Assembly (NCBI RefSeq): GCF_004364775.1 | Contig: NZ_SOAL01000013.1 | Coordinates: forward strand, 119,451-183,450 | Reading direction: 5' to 3' | Source of the DNA: Comamonas sp. JUb58 | GTDB lineage: Bacteria > Pseudomonadota > Gammaproteobacteria > Burkholderiales > Burkholderiaceae_C | DNA: 64,000 nt | Part shown: positions 1-7,982 of the stretch, piece after piece | How positions within the stretch are numbered: the first letter of the stretch is position 1 | Layout: every line of letters starts with the position of its first letter | The notes under the pieces: generated by a model | What the model was told of the DNA's origin: nothing | Database searches by the model: none | What the model saw: the letters and a program-made list of their open reading frames with translations, nothing else | Made by a program: the position numbers and the translations under genes

Positions 1-1
1 C

Positions 2-3000
2 ACCACTAACAACTACTGTGCGGCTGGTGTGGCGACTGGAAACGTGTACACCGTGTGCAGCGCCAAAAAGGCAACTACGCAGTTTGTCGATGCCTGTCCG
101 GCCGATCTGTCCAACAATGCCACCAAGATGGACCAAGTCTGCGGTAATTCTGAGCTCTTTAGCACCACAGACGTAGTGGCAAGTAGCTGTGCGGCCTCCA
201 GCTCTCCGCTCACCACCTGCGAAGAGCCTTACACGACCACCTTTGGCACGACGGCCGTCAACCCCGCCACCTGCACCGGCGACCGGGTCTGCGAGACGCG
301 CTACTCCGACTGGGGCTATGCTGCCAGCTGCACGCCCCAAGCGCCTTCTTCCAGCAATGGCTGGACGGGTATTGAGTGCAATTCCGGCGGAGGCACTTGC
401 ACGCCAGCCACCGGGTCGCCGTCGACCATGGTCAATGGCGCCGTGAAAACCTGTACGGCCGCTGGCCCCTCATCGGCCAATGGCTGCTTCCTGGTGACCT
501 GTGAGAACAAGACCACCGATCCGGTCGAAACCACCAGCTGCAGCACCACGCCCGGTCCCTCGGCGGGCAATGGCTGGGTGACTACCAAATGTGTGGTTAA
601 CAACCTGAACAACCAGCCGGTGCAAACCTGCCCCCAGAGTGGCGTGACGAACTGCAACCCCCAGACCACCACGACCGACATGGCCTATGGCGCCTGCGTG
701 GAATCGGGTCCGACCAGCGAAAACGGCTGGACGACGACCACCTGTGAAAAGGTCGAGCAGCTGAGTTATCTGAGCAGTGCCGCCGACTATGCGGCCTGCA
801 CCAGCGGTACGGCGGCCAACGGCGTGGAAACCCTGTGTTCGCAAGAGGGCCCCACGACCATCACCGTGCCGCAAGGCCAGGCCTGTGCAGCGGGCTACGA
901 CCCGCTGACCCACAAGGTCACGGTTTGCAATGTGGACAGCAGCACGCCCGTGTTCAGTGCGGAAAAACCGGCTGACTGTGCCACCACCAACTGCACGCAA
1001 GTGCTGGGCCAGAAAAAGGTATTCTCCGGCTCGGCGACCACGCACCGCGTGAACCTGCTGGGCGCATCGGAAAGCACGCCGCAACTGATTTCTTCGGTGG
1101 ACATTCCCGCCACCGATCTGGAATCGCCCGCGCAGTGCTACAGCACCACGGAAGCCGCCGGCATGACCCTGCCCAGCAATGGCCGCCCCCTGCCTGCCAA
1201 TACGGTGGTGTGGAGTGCGCTGCCTGCAGGCCACCAGTCCTGCACCAAGCTGCCCTGCGATACGGTCGAGCAAAGCAACGTCACCGGCGGCAGCCGCAAC
1301 TCGCTGGCGGACGTGGCGCAGTACTACTACGGCACCGATCTGCGCCCCGAGCTGGCCAATCTGGTCAAGCCTGCTGGTACCGGCGGCGAAGATGACAAGG
1401 CCACCTGGCAGCATATGGCGACCTATGTGATCGGCATGGGCGTCTCGGGCACCTTGAAGTTCGACAAGGACTACAAGAACGGCGCGGGAGATTTTGCCGG
1501 TATCCGCAACGGAACCAAGACCTGGCCGGTCTGGCCTGCCACCGGTGTCACCAACTACGAGCAGCCCCAGTCCATCGACGACTTCTGGCATACCGCCGTC
1601 AACGGCCGGGGGCTGTATTTCAGTGCCAATGATCCGCAGGCCATCAAGTCGGGCCTGGGCCAGGTGTTCTCCGATATTCGGGCGGCCGTGGGCTCCGGGG
1701 CCGGTGTCGCCGTGTCCTCTGCCTTGGTCGAGGCGGACAACAACTTCGCCTATGGCGCGGTGTACCGCAGCGGCCGCTGGTCCGGAGAGCTGCTGGCCTA
1801 CGAGATCAACCTGAGCTCGTTGGTGCGCACGGTGATCGCCAACTGGTCCGCCAAGACCAAGCTGGATACACGCGATTTGGCGACCGATGACCGCCGCATC
1901 TACTTCATGGACGGTACCAGCTTGAAGAACTTCAGCTGGTCGGCGCTGGGCAGCTTGCAGAGCCACTTCAATGGCACGGCGGCCCAGGCGCTGCTGTCGC
2001 AGTACAGCGGCATGAGCGATACGCAAAAAACCGCCGCGCTGGGTGAGAACCTGGTGAAGTTCCTGCGTGGCGACCGCACCAAGGAGGGCTATGCCCAGGG
2101 CGACGACACCAAGCTCTACCGGAGCCGTGAAAGCCGCCTGGGCGACATCATTGGCTCGCAACCGCTGCATGTGGGCAAGCCGCTGCGCAAGTACCGCGAT
2201 GCAGGCTATGCCGCTTTCCGCCTGGCGCAGAAAAACCGCCGCTCCATGGTGTATGTGGGTGGCAATGACGGCATGCTCCATGCCTTCTATGCCGAGGCCG
2301 ATGTGACCAAGCAAGAGACCATTGGCGGCAAAAGCGTCTACCCCGCTGCGCGCGAAGCCTGGGCCTTTGTGCCCAAGGCCATGATGCCTGCCATGCCCGC
2401 ACTTGCCAGCACCACCTACGACGGCAACCACCGTTACTTTGTCGATGGCTCGCCGGTGACGGCCGACATCTTCCACGATGGCGCCTGGAAAACCATCCTG
2501 GTGGGCGGATTCAACAAGGGCGGCAATGGCTACTATGCGCTGGACATCACCGACCCCGAGTCGCCCAAAGCGCTGTGGGAAGCCAGTGCCTCGACCATGG
2601 GCCAAAGCTATGGCAAGCCGCTGATCACCAAGATGCCTGACGGCACCTGGGTGGCGCTGGTCACCTCGGGCTACAACAATGCCGATGGCAAGGGCTATGT
2701 CTATGTGCTCAATGCCGGCACCGGTGCGGTGGTCCAGACCATCACCAACGCCGATGGCTCCGGCATGAAGGACCTGAACAACTTCATGAAGGACCCCAGC
2801 GGAAACAACACCAGCACCTTGTTCTACGGTGGCGACATCCAGGGCAATATCTGGCGCTACCAGTGGGTCAGCGGCAGCTACCAGGGCCAGAAGGTCGTGC
2901 AGCTCAAAGACAAGGACGGCAATGCGCAGCCCATCACTACCCGTCTGGAGCTGGTGCAAAGCCCCAATCTGAGTGCGTTGCCACGTATCCTGGTCGCCAC

Positions 3001-3586
3001 CGGCAAGCTGATGGGCTTGGGGGATTTGAGCACCGCGGGCCAGCAGACCATCTATGGGATTGACGATGTGGCCGACGGCTACAGCAACAGCGGGGCTTCG
3101 TTCCTGGCGGGCCTGAAGCAGTCGGTGCTGACGAACGTCACCGCTGCGGATGGCAAGCTGACCCGCAAGCTCAAGTGTGCAACGGGCACCGAGGCGGCCG
3201 TGTGCAACGACGCCACCAAGAGTTGGTATGTGAACCTGCCCGACACTGGCGAGCGCGTCAATGTCGATCTGCGCCTGGCCAATACCACCTTGGTGGTCGC
3301 CAGCAATGTGCCGTCCAACGAGCCCTGCGTGGCCGGTGGCAAGGGCTGGATCAACTACCTGGACTTCCAGACGGGCCAGGCAGTCAACACCGAAACGGGA
3401 ATGGCCGGCGAGGCGATTGACGGTCTGGTTGCGGGCATCGACCTGGTTGCGAACCAAAATGGCGATGTGAGTGGGGCGGTCTCGCCTAGCCTGGTGCCGG
3501 AAAACCCGATCGATGTCAAGATCCCGGTCGCGACGCCCAAACCACTGGGCAAGCGCATCAGCTGGCGCGAGCTGGTCAACAAGTAA
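2..3586 (+). CDS. pilY1: PilY1-like type IV pilus tip protein, 5' end outside window
   Basis: Type IV pilus biogenesis factor and tip-associated adhesin. The frame is open from base 2, so the start codon, signal peptide and N-terminal domain lie left of the window; about 1195 residues are visible. The first ~300 visible residues are rich in Cys, Thr and Asn and carry four copies of a P-S/T-x-x-N-G-W/C-x4-C unit (near bases 342, 463, 554, 707). From about base 2250 follows the PilY1/Neisseria PilC beta-propeller, recognised by VGGNDGMLHAFYAE, GGFNKGGNGYYALDITDP and GGDIQGNIWRYQW. An NADGSGMKD stretch could be the Ca2+-binding loop. Minor pilin genes are the usual upstream neighbours but are not visible. 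The 995-codon ORF on the opposite strand is a shadow. Confidence 0.9.
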   Translation, partial: TTNNYCAAGVATGNVYTVCSAKKATTQFVDACPADLSNNATKMDQVCGNSELFSTTDVVASSCAASSSPLTTCEEPYTTTFGTTAVNPATCTGDRVCETRYSDWGYAASCTPQAPSSSNGWTGIECNSGGGTCTPATGSPSTMVNGAVKTCTAAGPSSANGCFLVTCENKTTDPVETTSCSTTPGPSAGNGWVTTKCVVNNLNNQPVQTCPQSGVTNCNPQTTTTDMAYGACVESGPTSENGWTTTTCEKVEQLSYLSSAADYAACTSGTAANGVETLCSQEGPTTITVPQGQACAAGYDPLTHKVTVCNVDSSTPVFSAEKPADCATTNCTQVLGQKKVFSGSATTHRVNLLGASESTPQLISSVDIPATDLESPAQCYSTTEAAGMTLPSNGRPLPANTVVWSALPAGHQSCTKLPCDTVEQSNVTGGSRNSLADVAQYYYGTDLRPELANLVKPAGTGGEDDKATWQHMATYVIGMGVSGTLKFDKDYKNGAGDFAGIRNGTKTWPVWPATGVTNYEQPQSIDDFWHTAVNGRGLYFSANDPQAIKSGLGQVFSDIRAAVGSGAGVAVSSALVEADNNFAYGAVYRSGRWSGELLAYEINLSSLVRTVIANWSAKTKLDTRDLATDDRRIYFMDGTSLKNFSWSALGSLQSHFNGTAAQALLSQYSGMSDTQKTAALGENLVKFLRGDRTKEGYAQGDDTKLYRSRESRLGDIIGSQPLHVGKPLRKYRDAGYAAFRLAQKNRRSMVYVGGNDGMLHAFYAEADVTKQETIGGKSVYPAAREAWAFVPKAMMPAMPALASTTYDGNHRYFVDGSPVTADIFHDGAWKTILVGGFNKGGNGYYALDITDPESPKALWEASASTMGQSYGKPLITKMPDGTWVALVTSGYNNADGKGYVYVLNAGTGAVVQTITNADGSGMKDLNNFMKDPSGNNTSTLFYGGDIQGNIWRYQWVSGSYQGQKVVQLKDKDGNAQPITTRLELVQSPNLSALPRILVATGKLMGLGDLSTAGQQTIYGIDDVADGYSNSGASFLAGLKQSVLTNVTAADGKLTRKLKCATGTEAAVCNDATKSWYVNLPDTGERVNVDLRLANTTLVVASNVPSNEPCVAGGKGWINYLDFQTGQAVNTETGMAGEAIDGLVAGIDLVANQNGDVSGAVSPSLVPENPIDVKIPVATPKPLGKRISWRELVNK

Positions 3587-3593
3587 GCGCGAT

Positions 3594-3632
3594 GGCAGCC
3601 AGGGCGGAGGATGGACCTCCGCCCTGGCTGCC
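3594..3632. terminator. 17-bp perfect hairpin after pilY1
   Basis: GGCAGCCAGGGCGGAGG (3594-3610) pairs perfectly with CCTCCGCCCTGGCTGCC (3616-3632) around a 5-nt loop. It lies 8 bases past the pilY1 stop and 15 bases from the stop of the convergent nitroreductase. There is no U-tract on either side, so it may be a bidirectional transcript-end stabiliser rather than a classic intrinsic terminator. Confidence 0.6.
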
Positions 3633-3646
3633 AGGCCGCTGCGGGT

Positions 3647-4264
3647 TCAGAGAATCTCCAGCACCTCATGCACAGGCTTGCGCGGCTTTTGCGGCAGCTG
3701 GTCTGCAGTGGGGTAGCCCACAGTCACCAGCAGCACCGGCACCTCATGCGGTGCCAGCCCAAACGCCTGGTGCAAAGCCAAGGCATCAAAGCCCACCATC
3801 GCACAAGACCCCAGCTGCTCGCCTTGCGCGGCCAGCATCAAGGTCATCGCGGCCAGCGATGCCGAGCGCAGCGCTTCATCGCGCTGTAATTGCACATCGC
3901 CCTCATGGGCCTGGATGGCCTGGGCCACCCAGGCATCTGCCGTGCGCTGGGACAGGGTGCCGGCCTCCACACTGGGCTGCAGGGCGGTGGCCAACTGGCG
4001 GTGCGCCGCCAACGTGCCGCAAACGATAAAGGCCACCGCCGCGTCCAGCACCTTTTGCTGGCCATAGGCCACAGCCTGCAGGCGGGCCTTGGCGTCCTGC
4101 GATCGCACCGCGATAAAACGCCAGTTCTGCATGTTGTAGGCCGATGGCGCGCGCGTGGCCTGTTCTACCAAGGCAAGGATGCGAGCATCATCCAACAGCG
4201 GGCCATCCACATAGCGGTGGGCAGAGATACGGTTTTCAATGGCTTGTTGTACAGGATTGGTCAT
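3647..4264 (-). CDS. nitroreductase family protein
   Basis: Predicted FMN-dependent NAD(P)H oxidoreductase of the nitroreductase superfamily, 205 residues. Family signs are the N-terminal R-x-S-x-H/R-Y box (ENRISAHRYVDG), the substrate-pocket segment RAPSAYNMQNWRFIAV, the central LAAMTLMLAAQGEQLGSCAMVGFD that aligns with the A-x-x-x-LAA-x-x-x-G-x-x-S/T stretch of the family, and a C-terminal PVLLVTVGYP followed by PRKPVHEVLE. The start was placed at the ATG at 4264 because the longer upstream frame has no conserved sequence. The physiological substrate is unknown. It lies next to, and in the same direction as, the DMT transporter, 44 bases downstream of it. Confidence 0.85.
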   Translation of the reverse strand: MTNPVQQAIENRISAHRYVDGPLLDDARILALVEQATRAPSAYNMQNWRFIAVRSQDAKARLQAVAYGQQKVLDAAVAFIVCGTLAAHRQLATALQPSVEAGTLSQRTADAWVAQAIQAHEGDVQLQRDEALRSASLAAMTLMLAAQGEQLGSCAMVGFDALALHQAFGLAPHEVPVLLVTVGYPTADQLPQKPRKPVHEVLEIL

Positions 4265-4308
4265 GATGAAGTTGAGAGAGTGAGGGATTAAAAACGAAGG
4301 TGCTCGGC

Positions 4309-5181
4309 TTAGCGAGGCGGCGCTGCCGTCCACTGCACGGCCAGCACGCTGACCAGCACGACCACCAGGCCAGCCAGTGCCATGCCGCTCATAGCTTGGC
4401 CGAGAAGCGCCCAACCGAGCACGACGGCGGTGAGAGGGCTGAGCAAGCCCAGCGATGCCACTGCCACCGTGGGCAAGCGCGCAATGCCGCGGAACCACAG
4501 CGCATAGGCGAGCAACGCGCCGGCCAGACAGAGATAGGCATAGGCCAGCCACTGCAAGCTGCTGAGGGACGGCAGCGGTGCATCCAGCCACCAGGCCAGC
4601 GGTGCGAGCATCAGGCCGCCCAGCAACAGCTGCCAGCCGGTCAGCGCCATCACGGGCAGGTCCAGCTGCCAGCGGCGTGTGAGCCAGACCCCGCTGGCCA
4701 TGCAGGCCGCTCCCAGAAAGGCAGCCGCTATGCCAATGGGCTCAAACACCGTCTGCGGCGATACCAGCAGCAGCGCCATGCCCAGCACCCCCGCCACTGC
4801 CGCAGCCAAGGTGCTGCGGGCGGGCGATTTGCCATCGGCCCACCAGGCCAGGGCCATCACCATCAGCGGCTGGATGGCGCCCAGTACAGCGGCCAGGCCA
4901 CCCGGCAAGCGGTAGGCCGCTACAAACAGCAAGGCCTGGAAGGCGCCGATATTGAGCGCACTCAGGATCAGCAAGCGCAGCCAGTGCTGCTGCGCGGGCA
5001 GCCGGCGCATGGCCAGCACCAGCAGCAGGCCGGCGGGCAACACCCGGATCAGCGCGGCAGTGAAAGGTCGGTGCGGCGGCAGCAGCTCAGAAGTCACGAT
5101 GTAGGTGGAGCCCCAGACCATGGGGGCCAGGGCGGTGAGGGCGATGTCTTGCCAGCGAGATGGCTGCGAAGGGGCTTGCAT
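4309..5181 (-). CDS. EamA/DMT-superfamily inner-membrane transporter
   Basis: About 290 residues with ten hydrophobic segments arranged as two EamA repeats, the layout of RhaT/YdcZ-like drug/metabolite transporters; substrate cannot be read from sequence. The first repeat begins with LAPMVWGSTYIVTSELLP, the second with a conserved Trp-Leu-Thr-Arg region near the middle. The ATG at 5181 is used; the longer frame would need a TTG at 5196 that lies inside the operator at 5189-5204. It is divergent from a MarR regulator, and each gene has its own copy of the same palindrome just before its start codon, so repression by that regulator is likely. Confidence 0.85.
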   Translation of the reverse strand: MQAPSQPSRWQDIALTALAPMVWGSTYIVTSELLPPHRPFTAALIRVLPAGLLLVLAMRRLPAQQHWLRLLILSALNIGAFQALLFVAAYRLPGGLAAVLGAIQPLMVMALAWWADGKSPARSTLAAAVAGVLGMALLLVSPQTVFEPIGIAAAFLGAACMASGVWLTRRWQLDLPVMALTGWQLLLGGLMLAPLAWWLDAPLPSLSSLQWLAYAYLCLAGALLAYALWFRGIARLPTVAVASLGLLSPLTAVVLGWALLGQAMSGMALAGLVVVLVSVLAVQWTAAPPR

Positions 5182-5188
5182 AGGGTTT

Positions 5189-5204
5189 ATCTTCAATTCA
5201 AGAT
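5189..5204. promoter_or_regulatory. MarR-type operator 1 (transporter side)
   Basis: ATCTTCAATTCAAGAT, an inverted repeat extending to TTATCTT-N6-AAGATAA (5187-5206). It ends 7 bases before the ATG of the leftward transporter, so a bound dimer would cover its ribosome-binding region. It matches operator 2 at the arms; the centres are 39 bp apart. Confidence 0.75.
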
Positions 5205-5227
5205 AAAATGAATGCTAACCCTTAAAT

Positions 5228-5243
5228 ATCTTGATATCAAGAC
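5228..5243. promoter_or_regulatory. MarR-type operator 2 (regulator side)
   Basis: ATCTTGATATCAAGAC; the inner 14 bases (5229-5242) are a perfect palindrome. Alternating purine-poor ATCTTGA/TCAAGAT arms are typical of MarR-family operators. It lies 2 bases upstream of the regulator's ATG, which implies autoregulation. Confidence 0.75.
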
Positions 5244-5245
5244 AA

Positions 5246-5791
5246 ATGACAAAAAAACCTTTGTCCCCTGCGGGTGATGCCGTGGACGCGATCCTGGCGC
5301 AATGGGCCCGCGAGCGGCCCGATCTGGATGCCAGCCCCATGGGTCCGATTGGCCGCATCAAGCGCTGCGCCGCGCTGATCGAGCAAAGCCTGGACGCCAA
5401 CTTTGCGCAGTTCGGCCTGAGCTTTTGGGAGTTCGACATGCTGGCCGCGCTGCGGCGCTCGGGCGCGCCTTACCGGCTCAGCCCCACCGAGCTGTTCTCG
5501 ACCCTGATGGTGACCTCGGGCACCATGACCCACCGGCTCAAGCGCCTGGAAGCCAGTGGCTGGATCGAGCGGGTGCCCAATGCGCTCGATGCACGCAGCA
5601 TGCTGGTGCAGCTGACCAAGCGCGGTTTCAAGCTCATCGATGAAGCTGTGACAGCGCATGTGGAAAAAGAACGTGCGCTGCTGCAGCCCTTGCCTGGTGC
5701 GACCCTGGCGGCGCTGAATACGCATCTGTCTGCGTTGCTGGCGGTGTTGGAAGGTAGTGCAGGCAGCGCGGAGGAAGCGCAGGGCGGCTGA
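5246..5791 (+). CDS. MarR-family transcriptional regulator
   Basis: 181-residue winged-helix regulator. The DNA-binding part is visible as LSPTELFSTLMVTSGTMTHRLKRLEASGWIERVPNALDARS (helix-turn-helix followed by the D-x-R wing), preceded by the FGLSFWEFDMLAALRRSG dimer-helix/H2 region. The C-terminal helix with LLQPLPGATLAALNTHLSALL closes the dimer. The ATG at 5246 is chosen; an upstream in-frame TTG lies inside the operator. The protein probably represses both itself and the divergent DMT transporter. The inducing ligand is not predictable. Confidence 0.9.
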   Translation: MTKKPLSPAGDAVDAILAQWARERPDLDASPMGPIGRIKRCAALIEQSLDANFAQFGLSFWEFDMLAALRRSGAPYRLSPTELFSTLMVTSGTMTHRLKRLEASGWIERVPNALDARSMLVQLTKRGFKLIDEAVTAHVEKERALLQPLPGATLAALNTHLSALLAVLEGSAGSAEEAQGG

Positions 5792-5813
5792 TGCGCTGTT
5801 GAGGGCTCCCTGT

Positions 5814-5843
5814 CTAGAGCAACGGACTTTTAATCCGTTGGTC
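5814..5843 (+). other. tRNA-Lys (anticodon TTT) anticodon-arm remnant
   Basis: The segment TAGAGCAACGGACTTTTAATCCGTTGGTC matches the D-arm end, anticodon stem-loop and variable loop of bacterial tRNA-Lys(TTT). The stem CAACGGA/TCCGTTG (5820-5826 and 5834-5840) with loop cttttaa is intact. No acceptor stem, D-loop or GGTTCGA T-arm flanks it, so it is not a functional tRNA gene. It sits between the convergent MarR and DUF6314 genes. Confidence 0.6.
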
Positions 5844-5863
5844 CAGGCGTGCTCCCTGGCATC

Positions 5864-6385
5864 TCAGGTCGCTGTGTTGTTGCTGGTATGGTCGCCCGCC
5901 AACCGCTCATACAAGGTATAGCTGCGGTAAGACTTGTGCGGCCCGCGCACCTGGTGCTCGATGACAAAGCCGCCGCTGCGCAGAAATTCGTAGCTGCTGT
6001 CATAGCGGTCCGCAATGCAGAGGTGCGAGCTGCTGGCCACCAGTTGTCCAGCGTGATCGACAGCAGGGTGCAGCTGGTGAAAAAGGCGCTGCTGCTCCGC
6101 ATCAAAATAGATGCACAAGTCAGCACCCTGCTGGCTGAAAAAATAGCTGCCGCTGGCGCGAAACGTGCCGCCGTTGTGCAGCACCATCTGTCCATTCTCG
6201 ACATAGTGGGCCGCGCTGGTGCCTTCCGGGGTGAAGCTCGCCAGGCCCTGCACGGTGCCAATGGGATTGCGGCTCACCAGGTCCTGCAAGGTACGGGAAA
6301 AACGCCATTCGCCGTGCAGCGCGGCAAGCAGGTGTTCTGCCACCCAGGGGGGCTGGCGCTCGGTAGTCATTGCGGTGTTTTCCAT
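5864..6385 (-). CDS. DUF6314 family protein
   Basis: 173 residues, soluble, no signal peptide. The pattern fits DUF6314: GEWRFSRTL near the N-terminus, GLASFTPEGTSAAHYVENG, a repeated aromatic strand pattern (YFFSQQGADLCIYFDAEQQRLFHQL), then SSHLCIADRYDSSY and a C-terminal GPHKSYRSYTLYER. This is a lipocalin-like small beta-barrel family of unknown biochemical role. An in-frame ATG five codons further (6370) is an equally possible start. It is convergent with the MarR gene and divergent from the secreted repeat protein. Confidence 0.75.
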   Translation of the reverse strand: MENTAMTTERQPPWVAEHLLAALHGEWRFSRTLQDLVSRNPIGTVQGLASFTPEGTSAAHYVENGQMVLHNGGTFRASGSYFFSQQGADLCIYFDAEQQRLFHQLHPAVDHAGQLVASSSHLCIADRYDSSYEFLRSGGFVIEHQVRGPHKSYRSYTLYERLAGDHTSNNTAT

Positions 6386-6730
6386 AAGCAGTGCATCTCC
6401 ATCGCAGGCCTCTCAGTGCCTGGCGCTCGGGTGCGCAGATGCGGTGGGCAGTGGCAGATTTTGCCAGGGTTTCCTGGGCCGCCATGGCGCTGCAAGCGGC
6501 TTGGGCTGGGGCTTTGGCATGGTAGGTGAAATCTGACCATTTGTCCGTCTTGCCACCCACAGCCTTGGCGCTGGGGGCTGCTGATAATTCATTTACGCCA
6601 TTGAGGCCAGCAACGCAGCCATTGTGGCGGTATTGCATGAATGACATGCCAGGCGACTATTTTTTGCGCTCCATTGATGGGTTCAAAAAATAGTCATCTC
6701 TTTCACCATAACGATCCAAGGAACAACACC
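6386..6730. other. intergenic region with AT-rich inverted repeat
   Basis: 345 bases without a supportable gene; short ORFs here are shadows. It holds the divergent promoters for the DUF6314 gene and the secreted repeat protein. The only structure seen is the inverted repeat at 6655-6695, listed separately. Confidence 0.5.
6655..6695. repeat. 11-bp inverted repeat upstream of the secreted repeat protein
   Basis: GACTATTTTTT (6655-6665) and AAAAAATAGTC (6685-6695) are perfect complements separated by 19 bases, ending 35 bases before the start codon at 6731. It could be an operator or a 5'-UTR hairpin; the T-run in the stem makes a terminator reading possible too. Confidence 0.5.
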
Positions 6731-7297
6731 ATGAAGCTCCAACCTACCATCGCCGCCCTGTGTGCAGCCGCCTTCTTCTCCGGTGGCGTTTTCGCCATGA
6801 CCTCTGCCGAGCAGAAGGTCGAGAAGGACCGCATCGAAGCCGAACACAAGGCCGCCAGCGACCAGTGCAAGCCCATGAAGGGCAATGCCAAGGATGTGTG
6901 CAAGAAGCAGGCCGATGGCCAAAAGAAGATCGCCATGGCGGATCTGAAGCACCGTGCCGAACCCTCTGAAGGCCACCGCCATGACCTGGCCAAGGCCAAG
7001 GCCGATGCTGAATACGACGTCGCCAAGGAAAAGTGCGATGACGCCACCGGCAACACCAAGGACGTCTGCCAGAAGGAAGCCAAGGCTGCCCACGTGAAGG
7101 CCCTGGAAGCCGCCAAGGTCGCCGAAGTCAGTGCCAAGCCATCGTCCAACCCGTCCGACGTGGCTGATGCCCGCAAGGATGCCGCAGACAAGAGCCGTGA
7201 AGCCGACTACAAGGCCGCCAAGGAGCGTTGCGACGCGATGGCCGGTGACACCAAGGACGCTTGTATCACCGATGCCAAGCGCAAGTTCGGCCAATAA
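6731..7297 (+). CDS. secreted Lys/Ala-rich protein with three paired-Cys repeats
   Basis: 188 residues. A clear Sec signal peptide (MKLQPTIAALCAAAFFSGGVFA) is followed by a highly charged, helical, Lys/Ala-rich chain. Three copies of a C-x-x-x-x-G-N/D-x-K-D-V/A-C unit occur (CKPMKGNAKDVC, CDDATGNTKDVC, CDAMAGDTKDAC), each embedded in an A-E-Y/H-K-A-A-K-E/D-like helix, so each unit probably forms a disulfide-closed helical hairpin in the periplasm. The start is backed by AAGGA at 6718-6722. No enzyme motif is seen and I assign no function; similar unnamed proteins are common in Comamonadaceae. Confidence 0.8.
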   Translation: MKLQPTIAALCAAAFFSGGVFAMTSAEQKVEKDRIEAEHKAASDQCKPMKGNAKDVCKKQADGQKKIAMADLKHRAEPSEGHRHDLAKAKADAEYDVAKEKCDDATGNTKDVCQKEAKAAHVKALEAAKVAEVSAKPSSNPSDVADARKDAADKSREADYKAAKERCDAMAGDTKDACITDAKRKFGQ

Positions 7298-7333
7298 GCC
7301 GGTTTGACATAGCGCTTTCAAAGGCGCTAACTG

Positions 7334-7375
7334 CTTGCCCCTGGTGTGCGGTGTTCAACGGCCACCAGGGGCAAG
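7334..7375. terminator. 13-bp hairpin after the repeat protein
   Basis: CTTGCCCCTGGTG (7334-7346) pairs with CACCAGGGGCAAG (7363-7375) around a 16-nt loop, 36 bases past the stop. No U-tract follows. Confidence 0.5.
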
Positions 7376-7474
7376 TCGCATCTGCTTAAAGCGAGTGCCT
7401 GCTACCGCTGCGAGGCTTATGGCAGAAAAAAGGTCTTTTTTGACGCATGCGCCCATCGGTGAGGAGTACATTGG

Positions 7475-7909
7475 ATGTTTGTTGAAAGCGAAAGCCCAGC
7501 CATGCCGTCAAGTCTCCGATCCCTTCTCTACACCAGCAGGCTGGCGGCAGGCTACGGTCCCACAGAAGTGGGGCGCATCGTCAAACAGGCACGCGAGATG
7601 AATGCCATCCATGGCATCACCGGCGTGCTGGTGTTTGATGGCGACTGGTTTGCGCAGTATGTGGAAGGCGCACCCGAGGCCATGGCCGTGCTCGAAGAGC
7701 ACTTGCGCGCAGACCCCCGGCACGCCGATTTCACGGTCATCGATGCTGGCATCTCCGGCCCCAAGCGCCGCTTTCCCAACTGGGTCATGGGCTATGCCGA
7801 TGGCGATATCGAAAGCACAGGTTTGGACATTGCAGCCTTGTCCCAGACAGATGCCTACGAGGCACTGGAACGCTTTGGCGATGCGGTGAAGACGCTGGAT
7901 ATTTTTTAA
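7475..7909 (+). CDS. BLUF-domain blue-light photoreceptor
   Basis: 144 residues, essentially a single BLUF domain that binds FAD. The key residues are present: Tyr in LLYTSR, Asn in REMNAIHGITG, and Gln in DWFAQYVEG (the Tyr-Gln pair that rewires hydrogen bonds after photoexcitation), followed by the D-x-R-H motif (DPRHADF). There is no output domain, so it would act through protein-protein contact, like other short BLUF proteins. The start at 7475 is supported by GAGGAG at 7461-7466, 8 bases upstream; an internal ATG at 7502 is less likely. A small 6-bp GC hairpin lies just past the stop (7919-7940), before the convergent kinase gene. Confidence 0.9.
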   Translation: MFVESESPAMPSSLRSLLYTSRLAAGYGPTEVGRIVKQAREMNAIHGITGVLVFDGDWFAQYVEGAPEAMAVLEEHLRADPRHADFTVIDAGISGPKRRFPNWVMGYADGDIESTGLDIAALSQTDAYEALERFGDAVKTLDIF

Positions 7910-7982
7910 AGGTGCTAAGGGCGCTGCCCGCTAGGCGCCCGACACCGCTCTCTCGCACATTCCCCCACCTTCTCAGCCAGCA

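Noticed and set aside
470..3457. 995-codon ORF antisense to pilY1, and other very long antisense ORFs (for example 10253-12817, 43194-45812)
   Set aside because: They mirror real genes in a high-GC genome, have His/Gly/Ala-rich composition without domains, and lack ribosome sites. The sense frames carry clear family motifs.
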